A DNA stretch of 5,982 bases from Zetaproteobacteria bacterium (GTDB lineage Bacteria; Pseudomonadota; Zetaproteobacteria; Mariprofundales; Mariprofundaceae), in the NCBI GenBank assembly GCA_021545625.1, contig JAJRVH010000179.1, positions 1 to 5,982 on the forward strand. The letters are read 5' to 3'. Position 1 is the stretch's first letter, and each line of letters starts with the position of its first letter. The position numbers and the translations under genes are program-made. The notes below the pieces were generated by a model. It was not told the origin of the DNA, did not search any database, and worked only from the letters and a program-made list of their open reading frames with translations. Shown piece after piece: positions 1 to 3,425 of this stretch.

Positions 1-1
1 G

Positions 2-199
2 GCCGCGCTGGCAACCGATGCCTTCCTGCGCTGGTCCCAGGGCTTCAGGAAACACCTGAACTGGGTCGAGCGCATATCCGGCCTGCTGCTGATGATCGTC
101 GGCATCATGATCTTCCTTGGCAGCTTCAGCATGATCTCGGGCTGGATCATCGAGTGGTTCCCTGCCCTGGCCGATATCGAAGCCCTGTTCGCGCGCTAG
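2..199 (+). CDS. C-terminal end of a CcdA-type cytochrome c biogenesis / thiol-disulfide transport membrane protein (5' end outside window)
   Basis: An open frame enters from the left edge and stops at TAG 197-199, giving 65 residues. It has a basic, aromatic loop (FLRWSQGFRKHLNWVERISG) followed by one strongly hydrophobic segment (GLLLMIVGIMIFLGSF) and a short tail ending LFAR. The pattern 'hydrophilic loop, W-V-E-R-I-S-G, then a final membrane helix' is typical of the last transmembrane segment of CcdA/DsbD-family proteins. These carry reducing equivalents from cytoplasmic thioredoxin across the inner membrane for cytochrome c maturation or disulfide reduction. The catalytic cysteines would lie upstream, outside the window, so the family call rests on the C-terminus alone; another multi-pass membrane protein is possible. 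The next gene starts 48 nt later, behind a promoter-like sequence. Confidence 0.6.
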   Translation, partial: AALATDAFLRWSQGFRKHLNWVERISGLLLMIVGIMIFLGSFSMISGWIIEWFPALADIEALFAR

Positions 200-212
200 A
201 ACCCGGACGCTA

Positions 213-241
213 TTGACCCGGCCGGGCCGTGGTGCTTCAAT
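213..241 (+). promoter_or_regulatory. Candidate sigma70 promoter for the coiled-coil/zapA genes, predicting a leaderless mRNA
   Basis: A -35-like TTGACC (213-218, 5 of 6 consensus) is separated by 17 bp from a -10-like TTCAAT (236-241, 4 of 6). A TG at 233-234 sits in the extended -10 position. The expected start site, 6-7 nt after the -10, is A248, the first base of the ATG of the next gene. That gene has no Shine-Dalgarno sequence, which fits a leaderless transcript. The spacer contains the palindrome CCCGGCCGGG (217-226). The -10 lacks the important A at its second position, so the call is tentative. Confidence 0.4.
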
Positions 242-247
242 GTCCAC

Positions 248-532
248 ATGTCCGAATCGGCTCAGGAAGCGCTGGAAACGCGCATCGAGGCCCTGTCACA
301 GCACATGGCCACCATCCGCAGACAGATGGAAAAACTGATTGCGGAAAACCGTCGCATGCGTGAAGTGGTACGGCTGGCCGAGAGCGAGCTGCGCAAACGA
401 CGCGATCAGGTCCAGCAGCTCGAATCAGAACTACAGGCCCTGCAGAACAGCCGTCTGGAAGCCAAGGCGCGGGTTGAGCATGCCATGGACCAGCTTGACG
501 AACTGATATCCGAAAACGGAGAAGCATCATGA
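248..532 (+). CDS. Small coiled-coil protein, TIGR02449/ZapB-like, encoded upstream of zapA
   Basis: This gene encodes 94 residues that are nearly all predicted helix, rich in E, R, Q and L, with heptad-like leucine/isoleucine spacing (IEALSQHMATIRRQMEKLIAENRR and onwards). It has no signal peptide or membrane segment. Short coiled-coil proteins of this type (TIGR02449 family, loosely ZapB-like) are commonly encoded just before zapA in proteobacteria and are thought to act with the FtsZ-ring machinery, though most are untested. At 94 residues it is somewhat longer than the 65-75 I expect for the family. The TGA stop overlaps the zapA ATG (ATGA, 529-532), so the two are probably translationally coupled. 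The ATG at 248 has no ribosome binding site; a nearby ATG at 240 is out of frame. Confidence 0.8.
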   Translation: MSESAQEALETRIEALSQHMATIRRQMEKLIAENRRMREVVRLAESELRKRRDQVQQLESELQALQNSRLEAKARVEHAMDQLDELISENGEAS

Positions 533-822
533 GCCAGGCAGTGGAAGTCACGCTGATGGGACGCAGCTTCACGATTCGCACCGACGACGATCCCGAACAT
601 GTGCTGAGCGCGGCAGGCATGGTGCAGGAACAGATCGACGAACTTCGCCAGATGGGCACGACGGTCGCCTCGGATCGCCTTTTGACCCTCGTGGCCCTGA
701 ATCTCGCCGGCCAGCTGATCCGCAGCCGCCGCGTACAGATCGAGAGCTTCGACGGCTTGATATCCTCGCTCGATGAGGTAGTATCACAGGCAGAAGGTTT
801 AGCGAAAGCGCCCCTGCGTTGA
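529..822 (+). CDS. zapA: Cell division protein ZapA
   Basis: ZapA is a cytoplasmic protein that binds and bundles FtsZ filaments and stabilises the division ring. The 97 residues fit the usual 90-110 length. The N-terminal beta region carries the typical V-x-V-T-L-M-G-R-S-F-T-I-R pattern (residues 5-18). It is followed by a head-domain helix (EHVLSAAGMVQEQIDEL) and the family hallmark near residues 46-66, where S-D-R-L-L-T-L-V-A-L-N-L-A-G-Q-L leads into the C-terminal coiled coil. The ATG overlaps the upstream stop (ATGA), and a ribosome binding site ACGGAG (516-521) sits 7 nt before it. The last ~11 codons appear to double as the 5' arm of the 6S RNA closing stem, so the C-terminal residues (EGLAKAPLR) may be shaped partly by RNA pairing. 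Confidence 0.93.
   Translation: MSQAVEVTLMGRSFTIRTDDDPEHVLSAAGMVQEQIDELRQMGTTVASDRLLTLVALNLAGQLIRSRRVQIESFDGLISSLDEVVSQAEGLAKAPLR
757..784 (+). promoter_or_regulatory. Candidate sigma70 promoter for 6S RNA, inside zapA
   Basis: TTGATA (757-762, 5 of 6) is followed after 16 bp by TAGTAT (779-784, 4 of 6). The predicted start at about 790-792 coincides with the first base of the inferred 6S closing stem (790), an independent indication. It lies within the zapA coding sequence, so 6S could be made from its own promoter, by processing of the zapA transcript, or both. Confidence 0.45.
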
Positions 823-1000
823 ACGACTGGCAATAACGTTGCCTGAGCCGATACTTGTCGATAGGGAGCTGTGCTACACTGGCGGTGTGCGTCCCCCTTT
901 CGGGATACCTAACGCCAGTGTGCGGCGCCCACCTCTTGTAAGAGGGTTCGACAACAGTTTGCCACAACGTCTGCGCGGGGGCGCCTCTTTCCTGCAAAAT
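790..1000 (+). ncRNA. ssrS: 6S RNA (SsrS), regulator of sigma70-RNA polymerase
   Basis: 6S RNA mimics an open promoter and sequesters sigma70 holoenzyme in stationary phase. Three lines support it. (1) It lies between zapA and fau, the conserved location. (2) CCTGAGCCGATA (842-853) matches the conserved 5' block of E. coli 6S. (3) The fold is right. A closing helix pairs 808-818 with 974-984 (11 bp, one G-U), with outer extensions 790-793/992-995 and 794-797/987-990. An inner helix pairs 829-833 with 959-963. An apical 9-bp helix pairs 876-884 with 913-921. A small hairpin (932-936/941-945) sits on the 3' side of the central bubble, as in E. coli. The ends are inferred from pairing (error about 10 nt). 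The 5' ~33 nt overlap zapA. No U-tract terminator follows, so the 3' end is probably processed from a fau read-through transcript. Confidence 0.88.
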
Positions 1001-1015
1001 TCCACTGTCGAACCC
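944..1015 (+). repeat. Long-range 10-bp inverted repeat linking the 6S 3' arm to the fau leader
   Basis: GGGTTCGACA (944-953) within 6S RNA is perfectly complementary to TGTCGAACCC (1006-1015) just after the inferred 6S 3' end. The first arm shares bases with the small 6S hairpin 932-936/941-945. The pairing would also trap the 3' strand of the closing stem in its loop, so it competes with the mature 6S fold. It lacks a U tract and is not an ordinary terminator. Confidence 0.5.
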
Positions 1016-1036
1016 CTGACATGCAAAAGGCCCGCG

Positions 1037-1090
1037 ATGATTCCCAGTTCCGCCACGATATGCCGCGTATCATTCGCTTCGCATCGATGA
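1037..1090 (+). CDS. Possible 17-codon leader ORF coupled to fau
   Basis: An ATG at 1037 is preceded by AAAAGG (1025-1030) with 6-nt spacing. It opens a 17-residue frame (MIPSSATICRVSFASHR) that ends in TGA at 1088-1090. That stop overlaps the most likely fau start (ATG 1087-1089) as ATGA, the geometry of translational coupling. fau itself has no ribosome binding site at any of its three candidate starts, which makes a coupled leader plausible. The peptide resembles nothing I recognise and may have no function beyond delivering ribosomes to fau. The frame is open upstream through much of 6S, so chance cannot be excluded. Confidence 0.4.
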   Translation: MIPSSATICRVSFASHR

Positions 1091-1671
1091 CTTCGCCCCA
1101 CCAGATCAAGCAACAGCTCCGGCAACAGGCCACGGAACGGCGCAAGGCGCAGGATAACACCCTCCGCCGGCGTATGTCCGCCGAGATCACGCAGCGCCTG
1201 ATCGACCACCTGAAACATCATGCCCCCGACACCTCCGTGCTGCTGGCCTACCGGGCCATGAACAGCGAGGTAAACATCGACAGCCTCTTCCGTCGGCATG
1301 ATTACCGGCTGTTCGCTCCGGTCACCCATCATCATGAACATATGGAATGGCTGCATGTCGATGACAACACCCAATGGCAGCGCGGCCTGTTCGGCATTCT
1401 GGAACCGCGGGCCGGCCACCGCTGGCAGGGCGACGAGGGCGCCAGCATCCTGCTCTGCCCGCTGACGGCCTTCGACAGGCGCGGCAACCGCCTCGGCATG
1501 GGCAAGGGCTGTTTCGATTTCTGGCTGTCCGGGCACCGCTCCCGGCTGCAATATGTCATCGGCCTGGCCTTTTCCTGTCAGGAAGTCGACGAAATCCCCG
1601 CCGAGCCTCACGATATCCCGATGGATTTCGTGATCACCGAGCAAGAGGTCATCCCATGTCTGAAGAACTGA
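1087..1671 (+). CDS. fau: 5-formyltetrahydrofolate cyclo-ligase (methenyl-THF synthetase)
   Basis: This cytoplasmic enzyme converts 5-formyl-THF to 5,10-methenyl-THF with ATP hydrolysis, returning a stored folate to one-carbon metabolism. From ATG 1087 it has 194 residues, the family size. Seen in order: the N-terminal K-x-x-L-R nucleotide-contact motif (K8, R12), the folate-site S-E-V-N segment (around E61), G-I-L-E-P (103-107), and the glycine-rich loop R-L-G-M-G-K-G-C-F-D (135-144). Bacterial versions often read G-x-G-G-G-[FY]-Y-D; here K140 and C142-F143 differ, though human MTHFS also has GKG. Earlier in-frame ATGs at 1021 and 1060 would add residues not usual in the family, so 1087 is preferred. 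It lies after ssrS, as in E. coli, and overlaps the next gene by 16 nt. Confidence 0.93.
   Translation: MTSPHQIKQQLRQQATERRKAQDNTLRRRMSAEITQRLIDHLKHHAPDTSVLLAYRAMNSEVNIDSLFRRHDYRLFAPVTHHHEHMEWLHVDDNTQWQRGLFGILEPRAGHRWQGDEGASILLCPLTAFDRRGNRLGMGKGCFDFWLSGHRSRLQYVIGLAFSCQEVDEIPAEPHDIPMDFVITEQEVIPCLKN
1644..1648 (+). promoter_or_regulatory. Ribosome binding site of the YmdB-like gene, inside fau
   Basis: AGAGG lies 7 nt before ATG 1656 within the end of fau. It decides the start of the phosphoesterase: the frame is open far upstream, but only this ATG gives a protein beginning next to the conserved first strand of the family. Confidence 0.7.
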
Positions 1672-2450
1672 AAATCCTTGTCATCGGCGACATCATCGGC
1701 AAGGCGGGACGCCGGGCGCTGCAGGAACACCTGCCTGCGCTGATCGACATGCACCGGGTCGATTTCGTCGTCGCCAACGGCGAAAACCTGGCGCACGGCT
1801 TCGGCATCACCCGCAACCTGGCCGAGGACATGTTCAGCCTGGGCGTCAACGTCATCACCAACGGCAACCATTGCTGGGATCAGCGCGACTTTCTCAATGT
1901 CATCGACGACGACGACCGCTTCGTGCGACCGATGAATTTCACGCCCCATGCGCCGGGCCGGGGCTGGACCGTGCAGGAAACAGCCGCCGGGCACAAGGTG
2001 GCGGTCATCAATGTCATCGGCCAGGTATTCATGGGCACCTGGGACTGTCCGTTTGCCGCCGTCGATCGCGCCATGGCGGAGATTCCCGGCGATGTCAGCG
2101 CCATCCTTGTCGACATGCATGCCGAGGCCACCAGTGAAAAGATGGGGATGGGCTGGCATCTCGACGGACGCGCCAGCTTCGTGTACGGCACGCATACCCA
2201 TGTGCCGACCTGTGATGAGATCATCCATGCCAGCGGCACCGCCTATCAGACCGACATCGGCATGACCGGCTCCTATCAGTCGATTATTGGCATGAAGGTC
2301 GAGGGCGCGCTAAAACGTATGATCGAGCGCCTGCCGCAGCGCTTCGAGGCCGTCGAACGCGGCGCCAGCATCTTTGCCACGCTGGTCGGCATCGACCCGG
2401 ACAGCCGCAAAGCCCGCAGCATCGAACGCGTCCATATTCCGCCGGCCTGA
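1656..2450 (+). CDS. ymdB: YmdB-family (TIGR00282) metallophosphoesterase
   Basis: The 264 residues equal the length of B. subtilis YmdB, a dimetal phosphodiesterase active on 2',3'-cyclic nucleotides there; the substrate in proteobacteria is unsettled. The metallophosphoesterase motifs are intact and in order: I-G-D-I-I-G-K-A-G (D12), N-G-E-N (E43, N44), G-N-H-C-W-D (N71, H72), the family signature D-M-H-A-E-A-T-S-E-K, G-T-H-T-H-V-P-T, and a C-terminal G-T-A-Y-Q-T-D-I-G-M-T-G. There is no signal peptide, so it is cytoplasmic. It should not be confused with E. coli ymdB, an unrelated macrodomain protein. The 16-nt overlap with fau suggests co-expression, but a metabolic link to folate is not shown. 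It ends in a hairpin shared with the convergent ubiA. Confidence 0.93.
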   Translation: MSEELKILVIGDIIGKAGRRALQEHLPALIDMHRVDFVVANGENLAHGFGITRNLAEDMFSLGVNVITNGNHCWDQRDFLNVIDDDDRFVRPMNFTPHAPGRGWTVQETAAGHKVAVINVIGQVFMGTWDCPFAAVDRAMAEIPGDVSAILVDMHAEATSEKMGMGWHLDGRASFVYGTHTHVPTCDEIIHASGTAYQTDIGMTGSYQSIIGMKVEGALKRMIERLPQRFEAVERGASIFATLVGIDPDSRKARSIERVHIPPA

Positions 2451-2463
2451 ACTCAGGCCGGCG
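2440..2463. terminator. Hairpin shared by the two convergent stop codons; candidate bidirectional terminator
   Basis: CGCCGGCCTG (2440-2449) and CAGGCCGGCG (2454-2463) form a perfect 10-bp stem with a 4-nt loop. Both stops lie in it: TGA 2448-2450 of the YmdB-like gene and, on the minus strand, TGA at 2455-2453 of ubiA. Only 2 nt separate the genes. Neither side has a U tract, so intrinsic termination would be weak. It may instead protect 3' ends or act with Rho. Confidence 0.5.
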
Positions 2464-3316
2464 CGTAGTCCAGAAACAGGCCGAGAAAGATCAGCATGCC
2501 CAGATAGTGATTGTTCAGAAAGGCCCTGAAGCAGGCATCGCGCCGGCGGGCGCGGATCAGGTATTGCTGATAAACGGCCAGCGCCGCAGCCGCCATCAGC
2601 CCCAGCGCATAAGGCGCTCCGCGCTCCGCCAGCATCCCCGCTGCGATCAGCAGCGCAAACATCAGCAGCTGCAGCAACCCGATGATCAGCCGGTCGAAGC
2701 GGCCGAACAGGATGGCGGTGGATTTCACGCCGATCTTCAGGTCATCCTCGCGATCCACCATCGCATACATCGTGTCGTAGGCGACCACCCAGCAGACGGT
2801 CGCCGCAAACAGCAGCCACGCAACCGGCGGCACGCCGTTCTGAACGGCGGCAAAGGCCATCGGAATCGACCAGGCGAAGGCAGCACCCAGGAACAGCTGC
2901 GGCAGATGCGTGAAACGTTTCATGAACGGATAGAGCGCCGCCAGCGCGACCGCAGCCAGGGACAGCATGATCGTCAACCGGTTCATCAGCAACACCAGCA
3001 GAAACGCGCTCAGGGCCAGAGCCACGAACAGGGCCAGCGCCTCTTCGGCCGACGCCTCACCGGTCGCCAACGGCCGCGCGCGCGTACGCTCGACCTTGCC
3101 GTCGATCCCGCGATCGGCAAAATCATTGATCACGCACCCCGCCGAACGCATCAGAAAGGCACCCATCAGGAACACGGTGACAATAAAGCCGTCGGGATGC
3201 CCCCCCCCGGCAATCCACAGGGCCCAGAGCATCGGCCAGGCAACCAGATAGGTGCCGATCGGCCTGTCCACCCGCATCAGGCGGCCGTAGACATCGATTT
3301 TTGCGGCGATATTCAC
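2453..3316 (-). CDS. ubiA: 4-hydroxybenzoate octaprenyltransferase (ubiquinone biosynthesis)
   Basis: UbiA is an inner-membrane prenyltransferase that attaches the polyprenyl tail to 4-hydroxybenzoate, a step in ubiquinone synthesis. The 287 residues compare with 290 in E. coli, and the N-terminus lines up (YGRLMRVDRPIGTYL like FHRLMRTDKPIGALL). Both aspartate-rich, Mg-diphosphate motifs are present: N64-D-F-A-D-R-G-I-D72 and Y180-D-T-M-Y-A-M-V-D-R-E-D-D192. The Y-P-F-M-K-R-F-T-H-L-P-Q loop is at 129-140, and hydrophobic helices fill the rest. GTG 3316 is chosen because it begins where family members begin; the frame further upstream runs back through the rpoD terminator. No Shine-Dalgarno sequence is visible. 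A run of nine G covers codons 37-39. It follows rpoD after a terminator, so it probably has its own promoter or relies on read-through. Confidence 0.93.
   Translation of the reverse strand: MNIAAKIDVYGRLMRVDRPIGTYLVAWPMLWALWIAGGGHPDGFIVTVFLMGAFLMRSAGCVINDFADRGIDGKVERTRARPLATGEASAEEALALFVALALSAFLLVLLMNRLTIMLSLAAVALAALYPFMKRFTHLPQLFLGAAFAWSIPMAFAAVQNGVPPVAWLLFAATVCWVVAYDTMYAMVDREDDLKIGVKSTAILFGRFDRLIIGLLQLLMFALLIAAGMLAERGAPYALGLMAAAALAVYQQYLIRARRRDACFRAFLNNHYLGMLIFLGLFLDYAPA
3200..3208 (-). repeat. Nine-G homopolymer in the 5' part of ubiA
   Basis: Nine consecutive C on the plus strand read GGG GGG GGG in ubiA, coding for three glycines (37-39) in the loop between the first two membrane helices. 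Replication slippage here would shift the frame after ~12% of the protein. The gene is in frame as given. Confidence 0.9.
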
Positions 3317-3326
3317 GGGCCAAGCA

Positions 3327-3350
3327 TGGCAGCAGCGCAGGCGCCTGCCA
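3327..3350 (-). other. Leader hairpin just upstream of the ubiA start
   Basis: On the minus strand TGGCAG (3350-3345) can pair with CTGCCA (3332-3327), 10 nt before the GTG. The same stretch holds the 12-nt palindrome GCAGGCGCCTGC (3337-3348), an alternative fold. It could affect translation start, as no Shine-Dalgarno sequence is seen. The region between ubiA and the rpoD terminator shows no convincing promoter. Confidence 0.3.
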
Positions 3351-3366
3351 ATCCCGCCCGTGCACG

Positions 3367-3391
3367 AAAAAGGGGACGGCGCGCCGTCCCC
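3367..3391 (-). terminator. Intrinsic terminator of rpoD
   Basis: GGGGACGGCG followed directly by CGCCGTCCCC (3372-3391) is a perfect 20-nt palindrome. On the minus strand it is followed by TTTTT (3371-3367). The stem extends one A-U pair on each side (3392/3371). It lies 34 nt past the rpoD stop: a GC-rich stem plus U tract, a classic Rho-independent terminator separating rpoD from ubiA. On the plus strand only CTCCTGTTT follows, so it is directional. Confidence 0.88.
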
Positions 3392-3425
3392 TCCTGTTTC
3401 AAATGCCGAAGCGGTCAGCCCCGGA

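Noticed and set aside
200..247. Terminator for the CcdA-type gene
   Set aside because: Only the short palindrome CCCGGCCGGG is present, with no U tract after it, so no intrinsic terminator can be supported.
941..957. GGGTTCGACAA resembling a tRNA T-arm
   Set aside because: No acceptor, D or anticodon arms can be built around it, and the bases are better explained by the 6S 3' hairpin and the complementary leader repeat.
839..1036. An open plus-strand frame through 6S RNA, continuous with the leader ORF
   Set aside because: It starts inside the conserved 6S block without a ribosome binding site. Only the last 17 codons, with a suitable SD, are kept as a possible leader.
874..1644. A 256-codon minus-strand frame opposite 6S RNA and fau
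   Set aside because: It is antisense to a clear fau gene and to structured 6S RNA, has no recognisable motif and no ribosome binding site.
1374..1655. Upstream extension of the YmdB-like frame by 94 codons
   Set aside because: It overlaps fau deeply and translates to R/P/H-rich filler; the ATG at 1656 has an SD and begins directly at the family's first strand.
3073..3087. Alternating CG run (possible Z-DNA or simple repeat) in ubiA
   Set aside because: It encodes the conserved V-E-R-T-R-A-R-P-L segment with GC-rich codons; no need for another explanation.
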